DNA of 64,000 nt from JAJPXC01 sp964562375 (GTDB lineage: Bacteria; Bacteroidota; Bacteroidia; Bacteroidales; Muribaculaceae): NCBI GenBank assembly GCA_964562375.1, contig CAZLSW010000001.1, forward strand, positions 44,471 to 108,470, read 5' to 3'. The position numbers and the translations under genes are program-made. Below, in pieces: positions 15,341-24,812 of the stretch (its first letter is position 1; each line of letters starts with the position of its first letter). Below the pieces are notes generated by a model. The model saw only the letters and a program-made list of their open reading frames with translations. It searched no databases and was not told the DNA's origin.

Positions 15341-17962
15341 TTATGACTGTTTTCCTGTTATGATAGTTTTGATTTCGTTAAGCTTATTAAGGGCGGCGAT
15401 GGGTGAGAGGGCGTTGATGTCGAGGCCGAGAATCTCGTCGCGCACCTGCTCGAGCACGGGGTCGTCCAATTGGAAGAACGACATCTGCACGCCCTCCTCG
15501 GTTTGTGGCGCCAAGGTCGACGGCACCGGGCGATCGCCTCCCGGGGCCGATTCCTCAAGTTGCTTCAACACCTTGGTGGCGCGGTCCACTATCCACCGTG
15601 GCATGCCCGCCAGCTTGGCCACATGGATACCAAACGAGTGCTCCGAGCCTCCCGGGGCAAGTTTACGCAGGAACACGACCTTGCCGTCAATCTCTTTAAC
15701 CGACACGTTGAAATTTTTCACGCGCGTGAGGGAGCGTTCCATCTCGTTCAATTCGTGGTAGTGGGTCGCGAAAAGGGTTTTGGGATGGTCTTGACAGGAG
15801 TTGTGGAGGTACTCGACGATGGCCCAGGCGATGGAGATGCCGTCGTAGGTGGAGGTGCCGCGGCCAAGTTCGTCGAAGATAATCAACGAGCGGGCGCTCA
15901 TGTTGTTGAGTATCGAGGCCGCCTCGGTCATTTCCACCATAAAGGTCGACTCGCCCAGCGAGATATTGTCGGTGGCCCCCACGCGGGTGAACACCTTGTC
16001 GACCACGCCGATATGGGCGCTCGCTGCGGCCACAAAACAGCCCATTTGGGCCATTATAACGTTGAGGGCCGTCTGGCGCAGCAATGCTGATTTACCCGAC
16101 ATGTTTGGGCCGGTAATCATCATAATCTGCGTGGAGTTGTTGTCCAAGGTGACGGAATTGGAGATGTAAGGCTCGCCCGGGGGTAGCTGTTTTTCGATTA
16201 CGGGGTGACGCGCGTCGACCAGCTCCAGCTTGAGAGAATCGTCGACCACGGGGCGGTTGTAGCGGTTCTCCAAAGCTGCAACGGTGAACGACGTCAGGCA
16301 GTCCAATTGGGCCAGGAGGTGGGCGTCGCGCAGGATTTTTGCCACCCAGTCGCCAAGGTCGGTGACGAGCTGGTTGAACAGCCTCGACTCGATTTGCTCG
16401 ATGCGCTCTTGGGCGCCGAGGATTTTCTCCTCGTATTCCTTCAATTCTTGGGTGATGTAGCGCTCGGCGTTGACCAGGGTTTGCTTTCTTATCCAGTCGG
16501 CAGGCACCTTGCTCTTGTGGGTGTTGGTCACCTCTATATAATAACCGAAGACGTTGTTGAAACCGATCTTCAAGCTTGGGATACCCGTTGCGGCCACCTC
16601 GCGCGCCTGGATGTTTAATAGGTAGTCCTTGCCTTGCGAGGAGATCAGTCGCAGTTCGTCCAATTCCGAGTCGACGCCGTCGGCGATCACACGGCCTTTG
16701 CCCCAGATACTGGGTGCGTCGGGCACGATCTCGCGGTCGATACGCTCGCTCATTGCCTTGCACGGGTCGAGTTGCTCGCCCATGGCTCGCAGGGAGGTTT
16801 GCGCGGTGGCCATGCATCGCGTCTTTATCGGCTCGATCGACTGTAGGGCCACTTTCAATTGCACCACGTCGCGGGGCGACACGCGTCCCACGGCCACCTT
16901 GGAGATCAGTCGTTCCAAGTCGCCCATACGCTCCAGTTGCTCGCGGATGTCGTCGCGGGCGTCGGGGTCCTTCATGAAGTGCTCCACGACGTCCAAGCGG
17001 GCGTTGATTTCCTTGGGGTCGCGCAGGGGGAATTGCATCCAACGGCGCAACAGGCGGGCACCCATCGGGCTCACGGTTTTGTCGATCACTTGGAGCAGCG
17101 ATCGCCCTTCGTCGGTCATCGGCCGGAGCAATTCAAGGTTGCGTACGGTGAATTTGTCGAGCCTTACGTATTGCTCCTCCTCGATGCGCGAGAGGGTGGT
17201 GATATGGCTCGTGCGGGTGTGCTTGGTGAGGTCAAGATAGTAGAGGATGGCGCCCGAGGCCACGATCGCCGCCGGCATTCCGCTCACGCCGAATCCTTTC
17301 AGGGTTGTCGTCTCAAATTGCTTGAGCAGGCGCTCCATGCCGTTGGTGCCGGTGAACACCCAATCCTCCAGCGGCGTCACGCTCTTAGGGGCCGAAGGCA
17401 GATTTTGAATGGCGAAAGCGCGCTTTTCGTTCTCGACGAGAAGCTCCTTGGGGGCGAAGCTGCCAAGCAATTTGTCCACTTTCTCCAGAGTGCCCTCGGC
17501 GCACAGGAATTCGCCTGTGGAGATGTCGAGCAGGGCCAGTCCGACGGCTTGTTTGTCGATGTGGACAGCGGCCACGAAGTTGTTCTCGCGGTGGTCGAGG
17601 ATATTGTCGTTGATCGAAACGCCAGGAGTGACCAGCTCGGTGATTCCTCGCTTGACCAATTTTTTGGCCAATTTCGGGTCCTCCAACTGCTCGCAGATAG
17701 CCACGCGCTTTCCGGCTCTCACGAGCTTGGGCAGATACGTGTCGAGGGCGTGGTGGGGGAATCCGGCCAGCTCCACAAATTGCGCGGCTCCGTTGGCGCG
17801 GCGGGTAAGGGTGATACCCAAAATCTCGGAGGCTGTGATCGCGTCCTCCGAGAACGTTTCGTAAAAGTCGCCCACACGAAACAGAAGCACCGCGTCGGGG
17901 TGCTTGCGCTTCATCTCCACATATTGCCGCATCAGCGGGGTTTCTACTATCTTGTTTGCCAT
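15341..17962 (-). CDS. mutS: DNA mismatch repair protein MutS
   Basis: Recognises mismatches and recruits MutL. 873 aa, full length. The mismatch-recognition domain has the Phe-x-Glu motif in RVGDFYETF near residue 36; the clamp and lever domains follow. The ATPase has Walker A GPNMSGKSALLRQ, Walker B LIIFDELGRGTST and the MutS signature. The C-terminus (LNALSPIAALNKLNEIKTII-like) is typical. It is divergent from the SpmAB-like gene at 18048; 85 bases separate the starts. A 442-codon antisense frame at 16859-18187 is a coding shadow. Confidence 0.98.
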   Translation of the reverse strand: MANKIVETPLMRQYVEMKRKHPDAVLLFRVGDFYETFSEDAITASEILGITLTRRANGAAQFVELAGFPHHALDTYLPKLVRAGKRVAICEQLEDPKLAKKLVKRGITELVTPGVSINDNILDHRENNFVAAVHIDKQAVGLALLDISTGEFLCAEGTLEKVDKLLGSFAPKELLVENEKRAFAIQNLPSAPKSVTPLEDWVFTGTNGMERLLKQFETTTLKGFGVSGMPAAIVASGAILYYLDLTKHTRTSHITTLSRIEEEQYVRLDKFTVRNLELLRPMTDEGRSLLQVIDKTVSPMGARLLRRWMQFPLRDPKEINARLDVVEHFMKDPDARDDIREQLERMGDLERLISKVAVGRVSPRDVVQLKVALQSIEPIKTRCMATAQTSLRAMGEQLDPCKAMSERIDREIVPDAPSIWGKGRVIADGVDSELDELRLISSQGKDYLLNIQAREVAATGIPSLKIGFNNVFGYYIEVTNTHKSKVPADWIRKQTLVNAERYITQELKEYEEKILGAQERIEQIESRLFNQLVTDLGDWVAKILRDAHLLAQLDCLTSFTVAALENRYNRPVVDDSLKLELVDARHPVIEKQLPPGEPYISNSVTLDNNSTQIMMITGPNMSGKSALLRQTALNVIMAQMGCFVAAASAHIGVVDKVFTRVGATDNISLGESTFMVEMTEAASILNNMSARSLIIFDELGRGTSTYDGISIAWAIVEYLHNSCQDHPKTLFATHYHELNEMERSLTRVKNFNVSVKEIDGKVVFLRKLAPGGSEHSFGIHVAKLAGMPRWIVDRATKVLKQLEESAPGGDRPVPSTLAPQTEEGVQMSFFQLDDPVLEQVRDEILGLDINALSPIAALNKLNEIKTIITGKQS

Positions 17963-17991
17963 GGCAACTGCAAATTTACAACAAATTTCCG

Positions 17992-17999
17992 TATCTTTG
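17992..17999 (+). promoter_or_regulatory. -7 box of SpmAB-like gene
   Basis: Perfect TATCTTTG, 48 bases before the ATG at 18048. Confidence 0.65.
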
Positions 18000-18047
18000 C
18001 GAAAATTATCACCACTGGCCGCTTTTGCGGCTTATCACACGTAAGCA

Positions 18048-19280
18048 ATGGTTCTGAATTATATATGGGTGGCGTTTTTCCTGGTGGCCGCGCTGGTGGC
18101 TATCGGAAAGACCATCTTTTGCGGCGACTATCAGGTGTGGAGCGACATCATGAGCGCATCGTTCACCTCGGCGGGCAACGCTTTTGAAATAGCTCTCGGC
18201 CTTACCGGCATCCTCTCCCTTTGGCTCGGACTGATGAAAATCGGCGAGCGGGGTGGGGTAGTGGAGTTCCTCGGCCGCGCCATCTCGCCCTTGTTCTCAC
18301 GGTTGTTTCCGGGAGTGCCCAAGGGTCACCCCGCTATGGGCTCGATTTTCATGAATGTCTCGGCCAACATGCTCGGCCTCGACAACGCCGCCACGCCGAT
18401 GGGTCTTAAGGCTATGCAGGAGTTGCAAAGCCTCAACAAAGAAAAGGACACCGCTACCGACGCGATGATCATGTTCCTTATCTTGAACGCCTCGGGCCTG
18501 TGCTTCATACCCATTTCTATAATGATGTATCGTGCGCAGGCGGGAGCCGCCAATCCCACCGACGTGTTCCTCCCCATCTTGCTCGCCACGTTCATCGCCA
18601 CGTTCGTGGGAATCATCACCCTTTGCATCAAGCAGCGCATCCGGTTGATGGATCCCGTGCTGCTGTCGTGGCTAGGCGGGATGGCGCTGATCATCCTCGG
18701 TATCGTGTGGTTTTTCTCGGCATTGCCCCAGGAGGCCGTGCAGGTCTACTCGGGTTTTATCGCCAATTTCCTCCTATTGGGCGTGATTGTCGCTTTCCTT
18801 GTTGCCGGGTTGTTCAAGAAGATTAATATGTACAACACCTTTATCGAGGGGGCCAAGGAGGGATTCAAGACGGCCGTGATGATTATCCCTTACTTGGTGG
18901 CAATCTTGGTGGCCATCGGCATGTTCCGCGCCTCGGGGGCTATGGACGTTATCACCGACGGCTTGGAGGCGTTCGTCACATGGCTGGGAATCGACGCGCA
19001 ATGGGTAGCCGCGTTGCCCACGGCATTAATGAAGCCGTTGAGCGGCTCAGGGTCACGCGGCATGATGGTGGACTTGATGAACACCTACGGCGCCGACGCG
19101 TTCGTGTCGCGCGTCTCTGCGGCCATCCAGGGATCGACCGACACGATGTTCTATGTGCTCGCTGTCTATTTTGGATCGGTGGGCGTTACCAAGACGCGCT
19201 ACGCTGTCCCCTACGCGTTGCTGGCCGATGTCACCGGCTCCATCGCCGGCATCATCGCCGCCTACATTTTCTTCGGATAA
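18048..19280 (+). CDS. Fused SpmA-SpmB-like nucleoside-recognition membrane protein
   Basis: 410 aa polytopic inner-membrane protein. It has two Gate (nucleoside recognition) halves: the first with FTSAGNAFEIALGLTGILSL and GSIFMNVSANMLGLDNAATP (SpmA-like, about residues 35-130), the second with GAKEGFKTAVMIIPYLVAIL and KPLSGSGSRGMMVD (SpmB-like, about 265-410). In Firmicutes the two are separate proteins affecting spore core dehydration; in non-sporulating Bacteroidales the fused form is widespread and the substrate is unknown. It has its own promoter. Confidence 0.88.
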   Translation: MVLNYIWVAFFLVAALVAIGKTIFCGDYQVWSDIMSASFTSAGNAFEIALGLTGILSLWLGLMKIGERGGVVEFLGRAISPLFSRLFPGVPKGHPAMGSIFMNVSANMLGLDNAATPMGLKAMQELQSLNKEKDTATDAMIMFLILNASGLCFIPISIMMYRAQAGAANPTDVFLPILLATFIATFVGIITLCIKQRIRLMDPVLLSWLGGMALIILGIVWFFSALPQEAVQVYSGFIANFLLLGVIVAFLVAGLFKKINMYNTFIEGAKEGFKTAVMIIPYLVAILVAIGMFRASGAMDVITDGLEAFVTWLGIDAQWVAALPTALMKPLSGSGSRGMMVDLMNTYGADAFVSRVSAAIQGSTDTMFYVLAVYFGSVGVTKTRYAVPYALLADVTGSIAGIIAAYIFFG

Positions 19281-19571
19281 AAAATCCCTTAAGATTTTAA
19301 AATTAGATTTGTATCATTCGTAGTCAATCTTGGATAGGGTAGGGGAGAGGCTCCCTGCGACAAGCCACGGTGCCCCGCGGCCGAGCCGCGGTGGTTCCTA
19401 ATACCCCAAAATCCTCGCGAAAATCACGACCTCCTTCCCGTAAAAATTGAAATTTTAAAATCTCGCAAGCCATTAACGAACATTAAAGCGTTGTAAATTA
19501 ATTCATTAAGTTAAAAATCCTCGCTTACCGAAATCCCTCAAAAAAATCGCTGACGGCTCAAAAATCCTCAA
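19281..19571. other. Spacer with one second-family palindrome
   Basis: About 290 bases with no gene. It contains a CCACGGTGCCCCGCGG...CCGCGGTGG hairpin at 19362-19398 (family 2) and AT-rich sequence with scattered AAAATCCTC words, but no further open frame or RNA gene. Confidence 0.7.
19362..19398. repeat. Family-2 palindromic element
   Basis: Begins ACAAGCCACGGTGCCCCGCG and closes GCCGCGGTGGTTCC. Other copies lie at 38334, 38394, 41804 and inside tilS at 60509. Confidence 0.8.
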
Positions 19572-19603
19572 TTTGCATTTTTCAAGCCGTTTTATTAACT
19601 TTG
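19572..19603 (+). promoter_or_regulatory. ybeY-mnmG promoter
   Basis: -33 TTTG at 19572-19575 and -7 TAACTTTG at 19596-19603, spacer 20 bp, fits the Bacteroidota consensus. ATG of ybeY is 19 bases downstream. Confidence 0.75.
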
Positions 19604-19622
19604 TGGGTTATTTTGCATAATT

Positions 19623-20075
19623 ATGGCTCGATTTCAATGGCTCGCCGACGGGGTCAAGCTCCCGGAGCTCGACTACCCTCTGTTAGAAAAATGGATTGAC
19701 ACAGTGGTTGCGTCATTTCAACGCATCACTGGCCCCGTCACATATATTTTCTGCGACGACCCGAAAATCCTCCGAGTAAATCTCGAGTTCCTCCAGCACG
19801 ATTACTTCACCGACATTATCACCTTCGACTATTGCCGGGGCGCGCTCGTGCGTGGCGACATCTTCATCTCCCTCGACACCGTTGCCAGCAACGCCAAGCA
19901 GGTTGGCGCCCCTTACGACCAGGAATTGCGCCGCGTGATAATCCACGGTATACTCCACCTTTGCGGGATAGATGATAAAGGTCCTGGTGAACGCGAGATT
20001 ATGGAAGCCCACGAGAATCGTGCCTTGGCAATGCTTGATAATCTCGAAAAAACTACGGAAAGCGATGAAATTTAA
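19623..20075 (+). CDS. ybeY: rRNA maturation endoribonuclease YbeY
   Basis: Single-strand RNase for 16S rRNA 3'-end maturation and ribosome quality control. 150 aa, the usual length. The metal site is in VIIHGILHLCGIDDKGPGE: both His of HGxxHLCG are present, and the third ligand position is occupied by Asp/Glu residues as is common in this phylum. DIITFDY and GDIFISLDTV are further family motifs. It overlaps mnmG by 11 bases and is driven by the promoter at 19572-19603. Confidence 0.94.
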   Translation: MARFQWLADGVKLPELDYPLLEKWIDTVVASFQRITGPVTYIFCDDPKILRVNLEFLQHDYFTDIITFDYCRGALVRGDIFISLDTVASNAKQVGAPYDQELRRVIIHGILHLCGIDDKGPGEREIMEAHENRALAMLDNLEKTTESDEI

Positions 20076-21942
20076 TTACGATGTGATAGTGGTAGGCGCC
20101 GGGCATGCCGGTTGCGAGGCGGCAATGGCGGCTTCGCGGCTCGGCGCGTCAACGCTGTTGATCACTATCGACATGAACAAAATCGCCCAGATGAGCTGCA
20201 ACCCAGCCGTCGGGGGCATCGCCAAAGGCCAGATCGTGCGGGAAATCGACGCCATGGGTGGCCATATGGGAATCATCACCGACCGATCGGCGATACAGTT
20301 CCGTATGCTCAACCGCTCGAAAGGTCCGGCAATGTGGAGTCCGCGTTCGCAGTGCGACCGTATGAAATTCTCACTCCTTTGGCGACACACGCTCGAAAAC
20401 GCCCCTAACTTGTACATGTGGCAGGACAACGTCACCTCGCTGCTCATCGAGGATGGCAAGCTCGCGGGAGTAAAAACCGCCCTCGGTGTTGAGTTTCGCT
20501 CAAAGGCAGTTGTGCTTACCGCCGGCACTTTCCTCAACGGATTGATGCACGTGGGGCGCGCCCAGGTGAAAGGTGGCCGCGTGGCCGAGCCAGCTTCGCA
20601 CGGCATCACCGAACAGTTGCGCGACCTGGGTTTCGCCACCGACCGAATGAAGACCGGCACGCCTGTGCGCATCGACGCACGCTCGGTCGACTGGTCGCTC
20701 ACTACCGAGCAACTCGGCGACAACGATTTCCATAAATTCTCCTACCTCCCCGAGGTGCGACGTGAGTTGCGACAACTCCCATGCGCTATCGTATACACCA
20801 ACGAGCGCACCCACGATGTGCTGCGCGCAGGATTGCCCGACTCTCCTCTTTACAACGGCCAAATCCAGAGCATCGGTCCGCGCTACTGTCCCAGTATCGA
20901 AACAAAGATCGTCACCTTCGCCGACAAAACCGAGCATCAGCTCTTCCTCGAGCCGGAAGGCGAGGATACCCAAGAATACTACCTCAACGGCTTCTCATCG
21001 TCGCTTCCCCTGAAAGTGCAGATTGAAGCCTTGCAGACAATCCCCGCGCTGCGCGACGTACACATTTACCGTCCGGGTTACGCCATCGAATACGACTTCT
21101 TCGACCCGACCCAACTCTACCACACACTCGAAACCAAACTCCTCCCGGGACTCTTTTTCGCCGGTCAGGTCAACGGTACCACGGGATACGAAGAAGCCGC
21201 GGGCCAAGGCCTGGTGGCAGGTGCCAACGCCGCTTTGAAGGTGCAGGGTAGGGGGGAGTTCACCCTCTCCCGCGACGAAAGCTACATTGGAGTGCTTATC
21301 GACGACCTCGTCACCAAGGGGGTCGACGAGCCTTACCGAATGTTCACCTCACGCGCTGAGTACCGCATACTCCTACGCCAGGACGACGCCGCCATGCGCC
21401 TCACCCCAAAAGCCTACGCCGTCGGTCTGGTTGACGAGCGTCGCTACCAACTTACCGAACGCAAGCGCGCCCTGCGCGACTCCCTAATAGAATTTGCTCG
21501 CCGCTACTCAATCAAGGCGGCGCTGATCAACCCCGCGCTTGAGCAACTTGGCACCGCGCCCCTCACCCAAGGCACGCGCCTCTACGATCTGCTCCTGCGT
21601 CCTCAGTTATCCATCCCCGCGCTTGTCCCCCTTATCGACGCCCTCCGCCGCCGCGTGGAGGAGATTCCCAATGACCTGCGCGACGAAGTGGTGGAGTGCG
21701 CCGAAATCCTCATCAAGTACCAAGGTTACATCGACCGCGAGGCTCAAATCGCCCAAAAGCTGCGACGCCTCGAGGAGGTGAAACTCGGCGACCGTTTCGA
21801 CTACTCCACCATCCACCAGCTCTCCACCGAGGCCCGACAAAAGCTCGCGAAAATCCAGCCCGCGACCGTCGGACAAGCCTCCCGAATCCCCGGCATTTCC
21901 CCCAGCGACATAAACATCCTTCTGTTGCTGTTGGGACGCTAA
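20065..21942 (+). CDS. mnmG: tRNA uridine-5-carboxymethylaminomethyl modification enzyme
   Basis: FAD-dependent MnmG (GidA), which with MnmE modifies U34 of tRNAs. 625 aa from MKFNYDVIVVGAGHAGCEAA, the family-typical start, which lies inside the end of ybeY. The FAD motif is VVGAGHAGCEAAMAASRLG; GGIAKGQIVREIDAMGG and NGTTGYEEAAGQG are MnmG signatures. The C-terminal helical domain ends with RIPGISPSDINILLLLLGR. mnmG often lies near oriC, in line with the parS site 93 bases downstream. Its TAA is part of CTAAATAGGA, the end of a palindromic element. Confidence 0.97.
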   Translation: MKFNYDVIVVGAGHAGCEAAMAASRLGASTLLITIDMNKIAQMSCNPAVGGIAKGQIVREIDAMGGHMGIITDRSAIQFRMLNRSKGPAMWSPRSQCDRMKFSLLWRHTLENAPNLYMWQDNVTSLLIEDGKLAGVKTALGVEFRSKAVVLTAGTFLNGLMHVGRAQVKGGRVAEPASHGITEQLRDLGFATDRMKTGTPVRIDARSVDWSLTTEQLGDNDFHKFSYLPEVRRELRQLPCAIVYTNERTHDVLRAGLPDSPLYNGQIQSIGPRYCPSIETKIVTFADKTEHQLFLEPEGEDTQEYYLNGFSSSLPLKVQIEALQTIPALRDVHIYRPGYAIEYDFFDPTQLYHTLETKLLPGLFFAGQVNGTTGYEEAAGQGLVAGANAALKVQGRGEFTLSRDESYIGVLIDDLVTKGVDEPYRMFTSRAEYRILLRQDDAAMRLTPKAYAVGLVDERRYQLTERKRALRDSLIEFARRYSIKAALINPALEQLGTAPLTQGTRLYDLLLRPQLSIPALVPLIDALRRRVEEIPNDLRDEVVECAEILIKYQGYIDREAQIAQKLRRLEEVKLGDRFDYSTIHQLSTEARQKLAKIQPATVGQASRIPGISPSDINILLLLLGR

Positions 21943-21976
21943 ATAGGAAGTCCCGCCAGCACGGCAGGACAGTAAA
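21940..21976. repeat. Palindromic element supplying mnmG stop
   Basis: CTAAATAGGAAGTCCCGCC then AGCACGGCAGGACAG: a divergent copy of the main element. Its first bases include the mnmG TAA. Confidence 0.75.
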
Positions 21977-21981
21977 ACAGG

Positions 21982-22029
21982 TCTCCTACAATAGGAGAAT
22001 GGAAGCCGGCTCGACCCGGCCCCGACAAT
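21982..22029. repeat. Third repeat family, intergenic copy
   Basis: TCTCCTA-CAA-TAGGAGA hairpin, then ATGGAAGCCGG-CT-CGACCCGG and CCCCGACAA. Partner of the copy inside the GH73 gene (12032-12076). Confidence 0.75.
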
Positions 22030-22034
22030 AAAAT

Positions 22035-22050
22035 TGTTTCACGTGAAACA
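22035..22050. other. parS centromere site
   Basis: TGTTTCACGTGAAACA, an exact 16-bp palindrome identical to the widespread chromosomal parS consensus bound by ParB. parA-parB are in this same window at 44054-45707. The site is intergenic between mnmG and apt. I saw only this copy in the window. Confidence 0.93.
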
Positions 22051-22107
22051 TTCATAACTCCAAGAAAATCAATTAACAAATATTTACCCCCCCTCTCCTC
22101 GACTGTC

Positions 22108-22230
22108 GTTTACTCGTTCATTCGTTTACTCGTTCATTCGTTAATTCGTATACTCGTGTACTCGTGTACTCGTTCACTCGAAAACCAAAAACCAAAAACC
22201 AAAAACTAGAAACTAGAAACTAGAAACTTT
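22108..22230. repeat. 8-bp (CATTCGTT/TACTCGTT) and 7-bp (AAAAACC, AAACTAG) arrays
   Basis: About ten degenerate octamers, then short arrays of AAAAACC and AAACTAG reaching to 13 bases before the apt ATG. They lie between parS and apt. Confidence 0.85.
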
Positions 22231-22242
22231 AAAACTAAAATA

Positions 22243-22761
22243 ATGGAATACATTAAGAAAAAAATCCGCGACGTCCTCGATTTCCCCCAGAAGGGAATCG
22301 TCTTCAAGGACCTTACCACGGCGTTCAAGGATCCCCGCGCACTCCACATCATCGGCTGGGATCTCTCCCAACTCTACCGCGACAAAGGCGTAACCAAGGT
22401 TGTAGGAATCGAAAGCCGCGGCTTTATCGGCGGCTCCATCCTCGCCTTCGAATTAGGCGCCGGTTTCGTCCCCTGCCGCAAACCCGGCAAACTCCCCGCC
22501 GATACCATCTCGGCCTCCTATGACAAAGAATACGGCAAGGACGTAATTGAGATTCACCGCGACGCTATCACCGAGGACGACATCGTAGTCCTCCACGACG
22601 ACGTGCTCGCAACCGGTGGCACTATGGCAGCCGCCTACGACCTCGTATCGCAGCTCCATCCCAAGAAAATCTACATCAATTTCATCATCGAATTGACCGC
22701 CCTCAACGGCCGCTCAGTGCTCCCCCCCGACGCCGAAGTTACCTCCCTTATCCAGTATTAA
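22243..22761 (+). CDS. apt: Adenine phosphoribosyltransferase
   Basis: Salvages adenine to AMP with PRPP. 172 aa, standard length. The family motifs are IRDVLDFPQKGIVFKDLTTA, ESRGFIGGSILAFELGAGF and the PRPP-binding loop VVLHDDVLATGGTMAAAYDL. It stands alone on its strand, behind repeat arrays and before a strong terminator. The leader carries spacer arrays rather than a recognisable -7 box. Confidence 0.96.
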   Translation: MEYIKKKIRDVLDFPQKGIVFKDLTTAFKDPRALHIIGWDLSQLYRDKGVTKVVGIESRGFIGGSILAFELGAGFVPCRKPGKLPADTISASYDKEYGKDVIEIHRDAITEDDIVVLHDDVLATGGTMAAAYDLVSQLHPKKIYINFIIELTALNGRSVLPPDAEVTSLIQY

Positions 22762-22762
22762 C

Positions 22763-22790
22763 AAAGAGGGCGCCGCACGGCGTCCTCTTT
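22763..22790 (+). terminator. apt terminator
   Basis: AAAGAGGGCGCC-GCAC-GGCGTCCTCTTT, 12-bp stem with one G-U pair, directly after the stop. Confidence 0.85.
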
Positions 22791-22821
22791 AGGCGGACCG
22801 TCGTTCGACGGTCATATAAAT

Positions 22822-22872
22822 TTATCACGCGGATTCATATCGATAACAAATCGATTAAAATCCGCGTGATAA
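22822..22872. other. 14-bp inverted repeat (TTATCACGCGGATT)
   Basis: Exact arms at 22822-22835 and 22859-22872 separated by 23 bases that include ATCGAT words; followed by GTTTTT. It could be a second terminator or a binding site between apt and the converging LRR gene. Confidence 0.6.
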
Positions 22873-22879
22873 GTTTTTA

Positions 22880-22985
22880 TAGCTGTCGGGCCGACACGGC
22901 CCGACCTCCTTCCTAAGCTAAGTAGGAGGTCCCGCCGTGTCGGCGGGACTGTTTTTCTGTCGGGCCGACACGGCCCGACTTCCTG
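22880..22985. repeat. Palindromic element cluster, 3 copies
   Basis: Two copies with stem GTCGGGCC/GGCCCGAC in inverted orientation flank one with GTCCCGCC/GGCGGGAC. CTAAGTAGGAGGT is the conserved left end of the middle copy. Confidence 0.9.
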
Positions 22986-22997
22986 TCTAACCCTAGG

Positions 22998-24557
22998 CTA
23001 TTTCTTCAGCTTCTTCACGCTGCCGTCGGTGTAGCGAACGATGTTTACACCCGGCTGCACACCGTCGCGCAAGCGTCCCTGCAAGTCGTAAACAGCCTCT
23101 ATCTCGGCTTCGTCAAGCGACACATTCTCCACGCCCGTCGGGGTGGGGTGGCTAAACTCCATCGGCACGGTATAAAGCGTCAAAGGAAGCCCTAAAAAAT
23201 CGGCTGAGGCATTAAACAGCTCGTTGGAGAGCGAAGCATAGAGTGTGACCTTCTTGTCGCCATCGGTGTCGTAGACGTTGAAAATCTGATCGGAGATATT
23301 GAATTTCTTGTCAAGATCGGTTTGCTCAAACGCCCCGTAGGTGGCCTCATAGGCCGTGCTGTTGGCCTCCTTATAGTCCTTGAACGAAATGTAGAAACCC
23401 GAGTCGAGCTTCACGCCCTCGCGTGCCGTGTCGGTGCCAAACGGCGAGGGTGCATACCACGGCCCATAAGGATAATCCTCCACAGTGCCCAGGGTTGTAG
23501 AGTCATACACATAGAAACCGTTAAGCGTAGTCGGATAAGTTGTCCCGCTGAACGTTACAGGCTGCATATACTCGCTCAAATCCACGTAGAGTTCGTTGTA
23601 CGGCACCGTGATCTTGCGTTGCATGCAAGTGATGAAATAAAATGGGTAGATGCCATTAGTAGCCAAGACGGTTGGGCGCGTTTCCGACCATTTGATTGTG
23701 TGGAAAGCCAATTGATTTCCTTCAACAATGTAAAATGTGACATCCACATTGTTAGACAGGTCGATCGATTTAAGCTCAGCAAATTCGGCCATAAATTGTT
23801 GCAACCCCGTGGCTCCGCTCAAGTCCACTTTCTCAATCAATGTTTCCGAGATGTTAATGTCGTGCATCTTGGTGCAATTGGCCACGTCCAGTTCCTTGAT
23901 ATCATTTTGGCTCACTATAAGTTGCGTGAGCTCGGTGAGCATGCTCACGTCAAGTCTGGTCAGTTTGTTCTCGTTGCAAATCAATGAATAGATTTGGGGG
24001 CATTTGCTCACGTCGAGCGACTCTAAAAGATTGTTGCCGACATCAATCTGTCGCAGTTTTGTGCACTGGGAGAGGTCCAATTCTTTCAGCTTATTATATT
24101 GCAGAAAAAGGCTGACCAACTCAGTGTTCTTAGTCAGGTCAAGCGTCTCGATAGCTTGCTGGAATTTCAGGGTTAACGAGGTAAGCGCCGGGTCGCCTGT
24201 AACGTCAATAGCGGTGATTGGGTTGCTGTCGGGGAGAGTCTCGCCTCCCGACTCAACATCACATTTCTTGGTGAATGAGGTCACGCCCACTCCGTCCTCG
24301 GCGGTAATTACCCACGTCTCGTCGGCCGTCTCCGGGGTAATTGTGACTTCGGTGGCCGTGCCGGAACCGATGGTTACTGTGGTGCCCGAGTCGGCACCCT
24401 GCTTCTTTACCGTGACTTCGCCCGTGCCGTTAAGGGCGATTTTAGTAGACGATGTGGTGGAGAGTGTGAATGAAATCAAGGTGTTTTCTTCGCCGTGGGC
24501 CATAAGGCTGGCGGCCGCTAAAATACCCGAAAAAGCCATGATCTTCAACGCTTTCAT
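22998..24557 (-). CDS. Exported leucine-rich-repeat protein
   Basis: 519 aa. Signal peptide MKALKIMAFSGILAAASLMA ends near HGEEN. A beta domain (residues 25-110) is followed by about ten leucine-rich repeats of 20-21 residues (LTSLTLKFQQAIETLDLTKN, LKELDLSQCTKLRQIDVGNN, LTRLDVSMLTELTQLIVSQN). The C-terminus IEAVYDLQGRLRDGVQPGVN then IVRYTDGSVKKLKK is the short Por/type IX-like sorting variant common in Bacteroidales. Likely a surface or secreted adhesin-like protein; ligand unknown. A -7 box lies at 24622-24629. Confidence 0.88.
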   Translation of the reverse strand: MKALKIMAFSGILAAASLMAHGEENTLISFTLSTTSSTKIALNGTGEVTVKKQGADSGTTVTIGSGTATEVTITPETADETWVITAEDGVGVTSFTKKCDVESGGETLPDSNPITAIDVTGDPALTSLTLKFQQAIETLDLTKNTELVSLFLQYNKLKELDLSQCTKLRQIDVGNNLLESLDVSKCPQIYSLICNENKLTRLDVSMLTELTQLIVSQNDIKELDVANCTKMHDINISETLIEKVDLSGATGLQQFMAEFAELKSIDLSNNVDVTFYIVEGNQLAFHTIKWSETRPTVLATNGIYPFYFITCMQRKITVPYNELYVDLSEYMQPVTFSGTTYPTTLNGFYVYDSTTLGTVEDYPYGPWYAPSPFGTDTAREGVKLDSGFYISFKDYKEANSTAYEATYGAFEQTDLDKKFNISDQIFNVYDTDGDKKVTLYASLSNELFNASADFLGLPLTLYTVPMEFSHPTPTGVENVSLDEAEIEAVYDLQGRLRDGVQPGVNIVRYTDGSVKKLKK

Positions 24558-24621
24558 AGAATGAATCGTTTTAGTAGGATGAATTATGTGTGTCTAAAAA
24601 TTTACTTCCTTGTTTGTCCCG

Positions 24622-24629
24622 CAAAAATA
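24622..24629 (-). promoter_or_regulatory. -7 box of LRR gene
   Basis: Minus-strand TATTTTTG fits TAnnTTTG, 65 bases before the ATG. Confidence 0.5.
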
Positions 24630-24766
24630 TATATTAATTTACCCCCCCATTTAAATTTAACACTCATTAACTCTTCCCTCCATCAAGGAGCGTGGGCTTC
24701 CCCCCGATAGCGCACTCCCTTGCTCCTTATTATCTGAATGCAATTCACCGAATTTGCAAAAAAATA

Positions 24767-24796
24767 ATCGCTCGCAGGCTATTGCCTGCAAGCGAT
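24767..24796 (-). terminator. tRNA-Pro terminator
   Basis: ATCGCTCGCAGGC-TATT-GCCTGCAAGCGAT, 13-bp stem with one mismatch, followed on the minus strand by TTATTTTTTT. It lies 16 bases past the tRNA 3' end. Confidence 0.8.
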
Positions 24797-24812
24797 CACT
24801 GCTTCATTTAAG

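Noticed and set aside
16859..18187. 442-codon plus-strand frame opposite mutS
   Set aside because: It runs antisense to the well-conserved mutS and into the SpmAB-like gene, has no family features and follows from the codon bias of the real genes.
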